The translations under genes were made by a program, and so were the position numbers. Below are positions 26,806 to 35,042 of a stretch of 64,000 bases of DNA, piece after piece. The notes beneath the pieces were generated by a model. It saw nothing but the letters and a program-made list of their open reading frames with translations. It had not been told where the DNA came from and ran no database searches. Each line of letters opens with the position of its first letter. Position 1 is the stretch's first letter. This stretch comes from Caldilineaceae bacterium (GTDB lineage: Bacteria; Chloroflexota; Anaerolineae; Caldilineales; Caldilineaceae): NCBI GenBank assembly GCA_020634755.1, contig JACKBC010000005.1:62001-126000 (forward strand), written 5' to 3'.

Positions 26806-27781
26806 CCTTGCGCATAATGAGCGCTACCCAATCGCCCTCGGCCTTGCGGTCCACAAAGCGCAGCCCGTGGCGTTGCGCCGCGTCCAGCACCATATCGGCC
26901 TTTTCATCCAAAATGCCGGACAAAATCATATGTCCACCCGCCGCTAGTGGCTCGGCCAGCGGCGTATTGTCATAGCCGCCGTCGAAAAGTTTGACAATGA
27001 CTTCGGCCAGAATATTGGCCACCACCACGGGGAACTGCCCAGCCATGCGGGCCGGCACGCTGTCGTGCAAAATGATAATATCGTTGTCCAGCCGATGGGC
27101 CAGGCCGTTGAGCGCCATATTTTCGCGACCCACTTGCACCGCAATGGTGTCAATATCGGTGGCCACAATGGGGCTGGCGCCTAGCTTGGCGGCCAGCACC
27201 GCCAGAATACCGCTGCCCGTGCCCACATCCAGCACGGCATTACTCGGCTGCACAATTTCTTCCAGCGCCGCCACACAGAGGCGCGTGGTCGGGTGCATGC
27301 CCGTGCCAAAGGCCATGCCCGGCTCCAATTCGATCACAATATCATCGGGTTCTGTAGTCGCCTCTTCCCAGCTGGGCTTGAGCAGCACGCGTTGCCCCAC
27401 GCGCAGCGGCTTGTAAAATTTCTTCCAAGCCGTGGCCCAATCCTCTTGACGGATGGCGCGTATCTGGGGCTCGGGCATGGGATAAATCAGGCTCAAGCGC
27501 CACAGCCCTTCTTCGATTTGGCGCTGAATTTGTTGCCCGCGCTTGCCGGGTTTGATGTACGTTTTGACGCTCAGCCGATACTCGCCGTCAATAGGGCGGT
27601 TAAAGTCGTCAAACCCGGTGGCTTCAATCACAGCGCCACCACCGCCTGCTTCACCGGCTTCATTGTCTTCATGATAGGAGCCGCCGTTGTAGCGGTTAAA
27701 AAGTTCGCTCACTGCTTCGGCAGCTTCAGAATCAACCACCACGGATAGCTCAATGAGTTCATCAGATTTAGATTCAGCCAT
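26795..27781 (-). CDS. prmA: ribosomal protein L11 methyltransferase
   Basis: PrmA trimethylates ribosomal protein L11. The chosen ATG at 27781 gives 328 residues starting MAESKSDELIELSV. A TTG at 27832 would extend it. Motifs are the substrate domain in the N-terminal third, then PGMAFGTGMHPTTRLC, VLDVGTGSGILAVLAA (AdoMet motif I), ATDIDTIAV and VVANILAEVIV (N-P-P-F-type region). The order prmA-rsmE on one strand is common in bacteria. Confidence 0.95.
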   Translation of the reverse strand: MAESKSDELIELSVVVDSEAAEAVSELFNRYNGGSYHEDNEAGEAGGGGAVIEATGFDDFNRPIDGEYRLSVKTYIKPGKRGQQIQRQIEEGLWRLSLIYPMPEPQIRAIRQEDWATAWKKFYKPLRVGQRVLLKPSWEEATTEPDDIVIELEPGMAFGTGMHPTTRLCVAALEEIVQPSNAVLDVGTGSGILAVLAAKLGASPIVATDIDTIAVQVGRENMALNGLAHRLDNDIIILHDSVPARMAGQFPVVVANILAEVIVKLFDGGYDNTPLAEPLAAGGHMILSGILDEKADMVLDAAQRHGLRFVDRKAEGDWVALIMRKVAE

Positions 27782-27846
27782 AGATAACGTTTCGGGATAC
27801 AATGTTGTAAACTGCTTACCAGTTTGCGGCAAGATTTACCAAAAAG

Positions 27847-27879
27847 TTCGCTTAAACAATCCGATAACAGTATACTGTA
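27847..27879 (+). promoter_or_regulatory. candidate promoter and 12-bp palindrome upstream of the candidate selenoprotein gene
   Basis: TTCGCT (27847-27852) and TATACT (27871-27876) are 18 bases apart. The -10 lies inside the perfect palindrome ACAGTATACTGT (27868-27879), a possible operator. The region is shared with the divergent prmA gene. Confidence 0.35.
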
Positions 27880-27921
27880 TATCTTGGCAGATAAAAATAA
27901 TTTGTCGATTGCACAATGTTT

Positions 27922-28001
27922 AGAACCTATCCATAAATTCGTTGTGAATCGTGTGCTGTTTGTGGCCGAACGGTTTGACACAGAGAATTTACGGATCGAC
28001 A
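27922..28001 (-). repeat. R3 element, copy 2, reverse orientation
   Basis: The reverse complement of copy 1 (15161-15242) aligns along this stretch: CCATAAATTCGTTGTGAATC, a CTGT block, CGAACGGTTTGACACAG and GAATTTACGGA are shared. It ends 18 bases before the ATG of the thioredoxin-NHL gene. Confidence 0.7.
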
Positions 28002-28019
28002 TACTCTTTAGAGGTTCCC

Positions 28020-29534
28020 ATGAATGAATATCGCGGCAAAGTAAACGCACCCGAATTCCCGAGCCATCTGGCTTGGCTCAATACCGAACGGCCGTTGACC
28101 ATGGCCGAGCTGCGCGGCAAAATTGTCATGCTCGAATTTTGGACCTTTTGTTGAATTAACTGTCATCATAATGTTGCGCAGTTGCGTCAACTTCGAGATG
28201 TTTATCCAAATGAGCTGGTGATTATTGGCGTCCATTCGGCTAAATTTCCGACGGAAAAGCTAACCGAAAACATTCGTGAAGCGGTTATGCGTCACGACAT
28301 TCGTCACCCGGTGGTCAACGATGCCGACTTTGAAATTTGGAGCCAATATGGCGTGCGCGCCTGGCCCACCATTGTGCTGGTCGATCCCTTGGGCAAGGTG
28401 GTGGGCTATCAGTCGGGGGAAATTGATGCCGCCGAATTGACGCACGCCATAGACACGATGATCCAAGATTTTCGCCGGCAAAACGCGCTCAAGCCGGAGC
28501 AAATTGCATTTGCGCCAGAGGTGGCCAATGAACCGGCGCGTACGCTCCTCTATCCATCCAAAGTGCTGGCCGTAGACAGCCGGCGCCTTTTTGTGGCCGA
28601 CACCGGTCACCATCGCATTTTGGAAGTGACGCTCAATCGCCCTGCGCAGTCGGCCGCCATCACGCGCATCATCGGCCGCGGCCAAGCAGGGCTGCGCGAT
28701 GGCGCGCTGCACGAAGCGCAATTTCACGATCCCCACGGCATGGCGCTGATGGGCGATACGCTCTTTGTGGCCGACACCGAAAATCACGCCATCCGCGCCG
28801 TAGACCTGGCCGCAGGTCTGGTGCGCACGGTGGCGGGTACTGGGCAAAAAGGGCGCGGCCTCACTGCCGTGGGCGGTGAACCGCTCAAGGTGGCCCTGCG
28901 TTCACCCTGGGCAGTGGCCGCCGTGGACAATATTCTGCTAATCGCCATGGCCGGTTCGCACCAGATTTGGCTGCTCACTTTTGAGGCGGACCAACCCAAA
29001 GCGCTGGCGCTCTTTGCCGGGACCGGCGCCGAGGCGCTCATTGATGGCCCGCGCGCCGAAGCTGCCTTTAACCAGCCTAGTGATTTGGCCGTGGACATGG
29101 GGCATCTCTTTGTGGCCGACGCCGAAGCCAGCGCCATCCGCGCCATTTCGCTAGATAGCGATCCGCAGGTCATGACGCTGGTGGGGCAAGGGCTTTTTGA
29201 GTTTGGCGATATTGACGGCGTGGGCGCGCACGCGCGCTTGCAGCATCCCACCGGTCTCACTGCATACAATGGGCTGCTCTACATTGCCGACAGCTACAAC
29301 CACAAAATTAAAACGCTGGACCCCACCAGCGGCGCAACACGTACGCTGATTGGCACGGGCGAACCGGGCGTAGAAGATGGTCCCTTTGCCCAGGCCAGCC
29401 TGTATGAACCGGAAGGGGTAAGCGTGGTAAATGGACTTTTGTTCATTGCTGATACGAATAATCATATTATCCGCGTGGCCAGTTTAGCCGAGGAGACCTT
29501 GTTGACGCTGTCACTATCTGCGCAGCCGCAGTAA
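28020..29534 (+). CDS. thioredoxin-like NHL-repeat protein with in-frame TGA, candidate selenoprotein
   Basis: Read through the TGA at 28152-28154, the gene encodes 504 residues. Residues about 10-140 are a thioredoxin-like domain: LRGKIVMLEFWTFC-[TGA45]-INC, then a central strand LVIIGVHS and the cis-proline loop RAWPTIVLVDP. Homologues of this NHLRC2-like family normally have FWT-x-C/G-C-INC, so TGA stands at the first cysteine of the CxxC redox pair, giving UxxC if read as selenocysteine. Six NHL blades follow (about 170-490), for example LFVADTGHHRILEV, LFVADTENHAIRAV, LYIADSYNHKIKTL and LFIADTNNHIIRV. A candidate SECIS lies at 28164-28200. The alternative is a nonsense mutation with restart at TTG 28182, which would delete the redox motif. 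Confidence 0.7.
28164..28200 (+). promoter_or_regulatory. candidate bacterial SECIS hairpin
   Basis: Downstream of the TGA, GUUGCG (28173-28178) pairs with CG (28185-28186) and CAAC (28188-28191), with a bulged U at 28187 and the six-base loop CAGUUG. CAUC (28164-28167) can pair with GAUG (28197-28200) below a 5x5 internal loop. The loop begins 24 bases after the TGA, inside the usual 16-37 range. The bulge is on the 3' side rather than the 5' side as in E. coli fdhF. Confidence 0.45.
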
Positions 29535-29548
29535 TATAAAAATCCTAT

Positions 29549-29632
29549 TGTACCTATCCAGGTCCTCGTGGGATGAGCGTGTCGAATTCACCTGCGCCTT
29601 CGATAAGCTCTGGCTACAGCTGGATAGGTACA
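29549..29632. repeat. 84-bp element with perfect 13-bp terminal inverted repeats
   Basis: TGTACCTATCCAG (29549-29561) is repeated as its complement at 29620-29632. It starts 15 bases after the stop of the NHL gene and is followed directly by an R1 element. It could serve as a terminator-like hairpin or be a small mobile element. No second copy was seen in the window. Confidence 0.65.
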
Positions 29633-29639
29633 TCCTATT

Positions 29640-29724
29640 ATCAGTAGGCCGCATGGTGTAGGCGATTAGGCGTCGGTCTTGATTGGTGAATCCGGCCCCT
29701 CTCCTGCCGTTGTGGTTTACTGAT
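29640..29724 (+). repeat. R1 element, copy 4 (upstream of the NTF2-like gene)
   Basis: The element is bounded by ATCAGTAGGCCGCA and CGTTGTGGTTTACTGAT. Its interior AGGCGTCGGTCTTGATTGG and GTGAATCCGGCCCC is close to copy 5. It ends 25 bases before the start at 29749. Confidence 0.8.
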
Positions 29725-29748
29725 TATGCAGAAATGAGGCAAGATAGA

Positions 29749-30144
29749 ATGGATACCAATCTGGAGATAGCAAAACGCTATTTGGCTGCTATTGAGCAGA
29801 TGGGCGATTGTGCAGCGCTGAAAGAATTCCTGGCGCCGCACATTGTGCAGGCTGAGCTGCCCAACCGCCTTGTACCATCGGGGGCCACGCGCGATCTATC
29901 GGCTATGCTGGATGGATGTGAACGTGGCAAAATGATATTATCCGCACAGCGCTATGCGATTCAAAAGGCGTACGCTTGTGATGACACCGTGATCATGGAG
30001 GTGCTGTGGACCGGTACAATGGCCGTTGAGGTGGGTACGCTGCCGGTGGGCGGCGAAATGAAGGCCCATTTTGCCCTGTTTATGCAATTTCAAGATGGGA
30101 AGATCGTCTCCCAACGCAACTATGATTGTTTTGAGCCTTGGTAA
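29749..30144 (+). CDS. SnoaL/NTF2-like protein
   Basis: From the ATG at 29749 the product is 131 residues with the compact alpha+beta NTF2/SnoaL-like pattern: N-terminal helix NLEIAKRYLAAIEQMGD, a central VIMEVLWTGTMAVEVGTLP and a final FALFMQFQDGKIVSQRNYDCFEPW. Such proteins can be enzymes or bind small molecules, and the active-site residues are not fixed. An upstream ATG at 29734 is also in frame. It ends two bases before the dehydratase gene, so the two are probably co-translated. Confidence 0.75.
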   Translation: MDTNLEIAKRYLAAIEQMGDCAALKEFLAPHIVQAELPNRLVPSGATRDLSAMLDGCERGKMILSAQRYAIQKAYACDDTVIMEVLWTGTMAVEVGTLPVGGEMKAHFALFMQFQDGKIVSQRNYDCFEPW

Positions 30145-30145
30145 A

Positions 30146-31363
30146 ATGAAGATTATTCAAGTTCGCACCATAAACTTTAGCGACTTCCCCAACATCACCA
30201 TGCTGGAAATTGAAACCGACGCCGGCATTGTGGGCTTGGGTGAAACCTACTACACGCCGCGCTCGGTGGCGGCCTATATTGAAGAAGTGCTGGCTCCCAT
30301 GTTGCTGGATGCCGACCCGCTGCAAATTGAAGCATTTTGGCGGCTGGCTTATGACGGCTCGCATGTCTATGGCAACAAGGGGTTGGAGATGCGCTGTTTG
30401 TCCGCCGTGGACGTGGCCTTGTGGGATATTCTGGGGCAGCATGTGGGTCAGCCAGTTTGGCAACTGCTGGGCGGCAGCAGTCACCCGGACGGCGTGCCGA
30501 TTTACAACACCTGCGCCACGGCCGGCTATGCACAGGGCACGCCGGGCATCCGTCGCCACATTCGGTCAAAACAGAGTGGCGCGCCGATCGAATCGCTCTA
30601 CCGCGATTACGAAGCGTGGCACGAGGACGCGGGCAAGCTGGCCCAATCGCTGCTGGAAATGGGCATCCGCGCCATGAAGATTTGGCCCTTTGATGCCGCC
30701 GCCCTCAGCAACCGCGGGCAGACCATTTCGTGGAAAGAGCTGGATGAGGGGCTGCGCCCGTGGAAGCAGATTCGCGATGCCGTGGGCATGGACATTGACG
30801 TGATTCTGGAGGGGCACGGCTACTGGGCGCTGCAGCCGGCGCGCCGCATTGCCGAAGCGCTGGAGCCTTACAAACCGGCGTTGCTGGAAGACCTGATGAA
30901 GCCGGACAACCCGCGCACGCTGGCCAAGCTGCGCGAATCCACAAGAACGCCCATATGCGCCAGCGAACTGCTCATGAATCGCTACGCCGTCGAGGAGATG
31001 ATGCGCGCCAACGCCTGCGATGTGGTCATGACCGACGTGACCTGGTCTGGCGGCATTACCGAAGCGCGCAAAATTGCCTACCTGGCCGACACCAACAACC
31101 TAGGTGTCATCTTCCACGACTGCACCGGCCCGGTGACGCTGGCCGCCGGGCTGCATCTCTCCACCCACTGCACCAACACTTGGATGCAGGAAATCGTGCG
31201 CTCGTTTACGCTGGGCTTTTACCGCGACCTGGTCGATCACGAATTTGTGGTGGAAAACGGGCGGATGCACGCCCCGCAGCGCCCCGGCATCGGCGTGGCC
31301 ATTCGCCCCGAAGCGTTGGACCGGGAGGATTGCGTGCGCCGCGTGTTGGCGGAGCGGAAGTAA
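30146..31363 (+). CDS. enolase-superfamily (mandelate racemase/acid-sugar dehydratase type) enzyme
   Basis: The 405-residue protein belongs to the mandelate-racemase branch of the enolase superfamily, which abstracts the proton alpha to a carboxylate using Mg2+. Visible features are the N-terminal capping domain (MLEIETDAGIVGLGETYY), the barrel with the second-strand lysine region RAMKIWPFD, and metal-ligand regions DVILEGHGYW, LLEDLMKPD and ICASELL. HDCTGPVTLAAGLHL supplies a general-base histidine as in sugar-acid dehydratases. The substrate is probably a sugar acid, but which one is not determinable. The 143-bp tandem repeat begins three bases after the stop. Confidence 0.85.
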   Translation: MKIIQVRTINFSDFPNITMLEIETDAGIVGLGETYYTPRSVAAYIEEVLAPMLLDADPLQIEAFWRLAYDGSHVYGNKGLEMRCLSAVDVALWDILGQHVGQPVWQLLGGSSHPDGVPIYNTCATAGYAQGTPGIRRHIRSKQSGAPIESLYRDYEAWHEDAGKLAQSLLEMGIRAMKIWPFDAAALSNRGQTISWKELDEGLRPWKQIRDAVGMDIDVILEGHGYWALQPARRIAEALEPYKPALLEDLMKPDNPRTLAKLRESTRTPICASELLMNRYAVEEMMRANACDVVMTDVTWSGGITEARKIAYLADTNNLGVIFHDCTGPVTLAAGLHLSTHCTNTWMQEIVRSFTLGFYRDLVDHEFVVENGRMHAPQRPGIGVAIRPEALDREDCVRRVLAERK

Positions 31364-31366
31364 TGC

Positions 31367-31905
31367 GTGCGTCGCACATGTTGACCCGCGTGCGACGCAC
31401 TCCCCGCGGCAGTGTCTGCTTGTTCGGTAGTGGCTGGGGGAGTGCAACGCACGCGCCGTGCGTCGCACCGGTCGCCGACACTGTGGATTGATGGCCGCCT
31501 TCTTGACCGGTGCGTCGCACATGTTGACCCGCGTGCGGCGCCCTCCCCGCGGCAGTGTCTGCTTGTTCGGTGGCGGCTGGGGGAGTGCAACGCACGCGCC
31601 GTGCGTCGCACCGGTCGCCGATACTGTGGATTGATGGCCGCCTTCTTGACCGGTGCGTCGCACATGTTGACCCGCGTGCGACGCCCTCCCCGCGGCAGTG
31701 TCTGCTTGTTCGGTGGCGGCTGGGGGAGTGCAACGCACGCGCCGTGCGTCGCACCGGTCGCCGACACTGTGGATTGATGGCCGCCTTCTTGACCGGTGCG
31801 TCGCACATGTTGACCCGCGTGCGACGCACTCCCGGCAACGGCGGCTAATGGAATCAATAGCGGCTGGGGGAGTGCAACGCACGCTGCGCGCTGCAATATA
31901 TGAAT
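31367..31905. repeat. tandem array of a 143-bp repeat, three full and one partial copy
   Basis: Units start at 31367, 31510, 31653 and 31796, exactly 143 bases apart. The first three are nearly identical, and the fourth degenerates after about 40 bases before matching again. Each unit contains several copies of the 11-base palindrome GTGCG(T/A)CGCAC (in unit 1 at 31367, 31390 and 31458, with a variant at 31442). Because 143 is not a multiple of three, the long open frames that cross it on both strands are artefacts of high GC and should not be annotated. Confidence 0.92.
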
Positions 31906-31978
31906 TACACGCATTACGCATAGGCTTGCGTAACATAAGTGAATAGTTACAGTGAATTAATGAAAGCGAAGGCAAACA

Positions 31979-33175
31979 ATGATCTTAATCGAAACGCTAA
32001 AACAAGAAGCCGAAGCGCTCTTTCCCCAGCTCGTGGCCTGGCGGCGCGATTTTCATGCCCACCCGGAGTTGGGCTTTCAGGAAGTGCGCACGGCGGGCAT
32101 TGTGGCTGAGCACTTGACCAATCTGGGGCTGGAGGTGAGCACCGGCATTGGCAAAACTGGCGTGGTGGCCATGGTGGAGCGCGATGACGCACCCGCCGAT
32201 GCGCCCGTGGTGATGCTGCGGTTTGATATGGACGCGCTGCCGATCCATGAAACCACCGGCCTGTCCTTTCAATCCGAAAATCCGGGCGTCATGCACGCCT
32301 GCGGCCACGACGGCCACACGGCCATTGGCATGGGCGTGGCCCAGCTGCTGGCCAAGCACCGCAACCAGCTCAACGGCCGCGTTAAGCTGGTTTTCCAGCC
32401 GGCGGAAGAAGCATTGGGCGGCGCGCTGGCCATGATCAACGATGGCGTGCTGGATAGTCCAAAACCGGCGGCGGCCTTTGGGCTGCATTTGTGGAGCCGC
32501 CTACCGCTGAACCAGGTGGTGGTGCAATCTGGCCCGCTGTGGGCAGCGGCAGATGGTTTTACCATTACGGTACAGGGCAAGGGTGGCCACGGCGCCATGC
32601 CCCACGAAACCATCGACGCCACGCTCGTTGCCAGCCAGATTGTGGTGGCGCTGCAAAGCATTGTGGCGCGCAACGTGAGCCCAGTAGATACGGCAGTGGT
32701 CTCGGTAGGCACGCTGCAAAGCGGCGTGGCGGCTAACGTGATCTCTGCCGAAGCGGTGCTGACCGGCACCGTGCGCAGCTTTTCTCCCGCCGTGCAAGAG
32801 CTGGTCTTCCGCCGTATTGAAGAGATTGCCAATGGCGTCTGCCAGACCTTTGGCGCCACCTGCCAGGTAGAGATTCGCCTGGGCTGTCCGGCCACCATCA
32901 ATGCGGCCGCGGGGGCAGAACTGATGCAAGGCGTGGCCAGCCAGGTTGTGCCTGCCGAGCAGATTGCGCAGATCGACCCCATGATGGTGGGTGAAGACAT
33001 GGCCGAATTCCTCAACCGCGCGCCGGGCTGCTTTGTGCTGGTGGGCGCGTCCGATGGCGACACCGACGAACTGAACAGCCCACACCACAACCCCACCTTT
33101 GATTTTGATGAACGCATGTTGCCCACGGGCGTGGCGCTGCTGGCCGGGGCGGCTGTGGCCTATTTGGGGGGATAA
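31979..33175 (+). CDS. M20-family amidohydrolase (N-acyl-amino-acid or hippurate hydrolase type)
   Basis: This is a metal-dependent hydrolase removing acyl or similar groups from amino acids. The 398-residue protein has the M20D motifs WRRDFHAHPELGFQE (21-35), CGHDGHTA (108-115) with metal ligands Cys108 and His110, PAEEALGGA with Glu143/Glu144, GLHLW, and the dimerisation domain around 190-300 with GGHGAMPHETIDA. The C-terminal SPHHNPTFDFDE supplies the last histidine. The natural substrate is unknown. It is followed by a cupin gene. Confidence 0.93.
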   Translation: MILIETLKQEAEALFPQLVAWRRDFHAHPELGFQEVRTAGIVAEHLTNLGLEVSTGIGKTGVVAMVERDDAPADAPVVMLRFDMDALPIHETTGLSFQSENPGVMHACGHDGHTAIGMGVAQLLAKHRNQLNGRVKLVFQPAEEALGGALAMINDGVLDSPKPAAAFGLHLWSRLPLNQVVVQSGPLWAAADGFTITVQGKGGHGAMPHETIDATLVASQIVVALQSIVARNVSPVDTAVVSVGTLQSGVAANVISAEAVLTGTVRSFSPAVQELVFRRIEEIANGVCQTFGATCQVEIRLGCPATINAAAGAELMQGVASQVVPAEQIAQIDPMMVGEDMAEFLNRAPGCFVLVGASDGDTDELNSPHHNPTFDFDERMLPTGVALLAGAAVAYLGG

Positions 33176-33338
33176 GATTGCATGTTTCGTGTTGCGTATT
33201 ACGTATACTGGCAGAAATTCATATATCGAAGCAAGAATCTCTATCGGTTCACGCATCACGCACTACGCACCACGCCTTAATTGTCAGGAGTTCGTAACTT
33301 AATTTAGTGGAAAGTTAACCAAGAATGGTGATATGCTA

Positions 33339-33662
33339 ATGAGCAACTTTGTTCAACCACTACAGCACGCGGGCAGCCGCGTCGACAAGCCCTATAAATA
33401 TACCTTCTTCCAGAGCGAACGCCTGCTCACCGGTTTGAATTGTTTGGAGCCGGGACAAGCGCAGTCGATTCACGATCACCCCGACCAAGATAAATTCTAT
33501 TTGGTGCTGGAGGGCCGTGGCTATTTCACCGTGGGTGATGAGGCGCAAACGTGCGGCGTTGGTGAGCTGATTCTGGCGCCGGCAGGGGTGATGCATGGCG
33601 TAGAAAATCGGAGTGATGACCGGTTGACTTTTATGACGGTCATTGCCCCATTTCCCGCATAA
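33339..33662 (+). CDS. small cupin-domain protein
   Basis: This is a single-domain cupin of 107 residues. Motif 1 is SIHDHPDQDKFYLVLEGRGYF (with His-x-His and Glu), and motif 2 is APAGVMHGVEN with the final metal histidine. It probably binds one metal ion. Start at 33339 is preferred because GGTGAT stands six bases upstream; the ATG at 33333 is too close. The function is unassigned. Confidence 0.82.
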   Translation: MSNFVQPLQHAGSRVDKPYKYTFFQSERLLTGLNCLEPGQAQSIHDHPDQDKFYLVLEGRGYFTVGDEAQTCGVGELILAPAGVMHGVENRSDDRLTFMTVIAPFPA

Positions 33663-33830
33663 GCGCGGGTGAAGAAGGGTAAACTCGGTAAAACCCGCAG
33701 CCTATACGGCATTTGTGCGATCAATTGCCCAATATAGCTATTGCTATCACGAAATCTGCGGTCGCCTTCGCGGCAAGGTTTTTGGAAGTTAAATAGGCCC
33801 GTGCTAAAATTACGTTAATCGTTTAATTAT

Positions 33831-33844
33831 TTGGATTAATCCAA
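33831..33844. promoter_or_regulatory. 14-bp perfect palindrome, possible operator
   Basis: TTGGATTAATCCAA is symmetric, lies in AT-rich DNA 168 bases before the GntR-type gene and might be an operator. Typical FadR-subfamily sites have a different core, so the link is weak. Confidence 0.3.
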
Positions 33845-33906
33845 TGATTAGTTGGCTGGTATGATGGCGGTTGTGCGGAGCACAGAGCTATTATTGAATT
33901 TAACAA

Positions 33907-33927
33907 CTTACGCAAGCCTGGCGTAAG
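33907..33927. repeat. short R2-derived hairpin
   Basis: CTTACGCAAGCCTGGCGTAAG carries both R2-type ends with the interior deleted. It looks like a deletion derivative of the R2 family. Confidence 0.45.
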
Positions 33928-34011
33928 AATTGCCTGGTTCGTTATGCTTTTCTGTGCCAGCAATCCACGGGCGCTGTGTAAATCGTGTTATGAAGATTGA
34001 TCAGGCTTTTG

Positions 34012-34713
34012 ATGATCAAAGCGCACATTGATTCTGAGTTTTTACAATATTTGTTGGACCACGAGGCGCGACCGGGTGAACGTCTGCCTTCACTGGCTGA
34101 GATGAGCACCGAAATTGGCGTGAGCGTGGGCAAATTGCGCGAGCAGTTTGAAGTGGCGCGCACGTTGGGCCTGGTGGAAGCCAGCCCGCGCCGCGGCATT
34201 ACGCGCACCTGCTATGACTTTTTGCCGCCGGTGCGATTAAGCTTGCTGACGGCGTTGGCTTTGGACCATCATCACTTTGATGCCTTCAGCAGCCTGCGCG
34301 TCCACTTGGAGACCGCCTATTGGGATGAAGCTGTGCAGATGTTGACAGACAGAGAGAAGGCACATCTGCAACAATTGGTGGCCGATGCGATGCAGCAGCT
34401 CCATCAGCCACGCATACAGATTCCCCATGCTAACCATCGTGACTTGCATTTGACGATTTTTTCGCGTTTGGAAAACCCATTTGTAAACGGATTGCTCAAG
34501 GCCTATTGGGATGCGTACGAGGCGGTTGAACTGAACACATATGCCGACTATGCATATCTCTTGGAAGTCTGGCAGTATCACGAGCGGATCGTGCAATCAA
34601 TTTGCGCAGGTGAGTTTGCCGCAGGCAAGCAGTTGTTAATTGAGCATATGGGCCTGTTGAGTAAGCGCGGTATTTCATTAGAGGCTCGTGAGGTTCTCAC
34701 AGCCGCCGTATAA
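34012..34713 (+). CDS. GntR-family (FadR-like) transcriptional regulator
   Basis: The 233-residue protein has an N-terminal winged-helix: QYLLDHEARPGERLPSLAEMSTEIGVSVGKLREQFEVARTLGLVEASPRRGI matches the GntR DNA-binding pattern. From about 75 onward an all-helical FCD-type effector domain carries possible metal-binding histidines (HRDLHLTIF, YHERIVQSICAGE). Such proteins often sense carboxylic acids. The flanking dehydratase, amidohydrolase and korAB genes are possible targets, which is inference. Confidence 0.83.
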   Translation: MIKAHIDSEFLQYLLDHEARPGERLPSLAEMSTEIGVSVGKLREQFEVARTLGLVEASPRRGITRTCYDFLPPVRLSLLTALALDHHHFDAFSSLRVHLETAYWDEAVQMLTDREKAHLQQLVADAMQQLHQPRIQIPHANHRDLHLTIFSRLENPFVNGLLKAYWDAYEAVELNTYADYAYLLEVWQYHERIVQSICAGEFAAGKQLLIEHMGLLSKRGISLEAREVLTAAV

Positions 34714-34754
34714 AATCGATGTTCAACCAGCAGACAATGTTGTCTAACTTTAGG

Positions 34755-34833
34755 ACTTACGTAAGCCTAGAGCAGGAATCGCCTAGTCGGAGATACTGTC
34801 TTGTCCTGGCGAACCACAGGCGTTGCGTAAGTC
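34755..34833 (-). repeat. R2 element, copy 2, reverse orientation
   Basis: The element is bounded by GACTTACGTAAGCC and GGCGTTGCGTAAGTC. Its reverse complement aligns with the copy at 38102 (GACTTACGCAACGCC, GTGGTTCGCCAG). It begins 42 bases after the regulator stop. Confidence 0.75.
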
Positions 34834-34960
34834 ATAATTTTTCGTTTATACCAAGTTCTATACGAGAACATGAGTCTCTTCCTAGTTGTACAGGAGCGAG
34901 TGCACTCACGTTCTCATTGTATTTGCCGCGTACCATGAATATTTCGTTTGTTTCTAAAAT

Positions 34961-35033
34961 AGTCGCCTGTTTACATCCATGCACCTGCGCTTGTGGTCGT
35001 CATGGATGTGGGTAGGGCGGCTTTTTCTGTTTT
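34961..35033 (+). terminator. two-tier hairpin with T-run (terminator or attenuator) before korA
   Basis: AGTCGCC (34961-34967) pairs with GGCGGCT (35016-35022), and inside it ACATCCATG (34973-34981) pairs with CATGGATGT (35001-35009). TTTTCTGTTTT follows. It lies about 100 bases before korA, so it may terminate the upstream transcript or regulate korAB by attenuation. Confidence 0.6.
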
Positions 35034-35042
35034 AAGGTAAAT

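Larger units (their letters stand above)
33663..34011. other. intergenic region before the GntR-type regulator
   Basis: The non-coding 349 bases hold a TTGGATTAATCCAA palindrome (33831-33844) and a short R2-derived hairpin CTTACGC...GCGTAAG (33907-33927). No gene was recognised. Confidence 0.45.

Noticed and set aside
28182..29534. Ordinary NHL protein starting at TTG 28182
   Set aside because: The frame upstream through the TGA to the ATG at 28020 keeps a perfect thioredoxin motif, so the TTG start would discard conserved sequence. I therefore annotate the longer form.
31367..31905. CRISPR array
   Set aside because: Repeat units are 143 bp with no short direct repeat/spacer pattern and there are no cas genes.
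31100..31975. Long minus-strand and plus-strand frames over the 143-bp array
   Set aside because: They are repeats of the array translated in shifting frames (143 is not a multiple of 3), rich in Arg/Ala/Thr without any domain.
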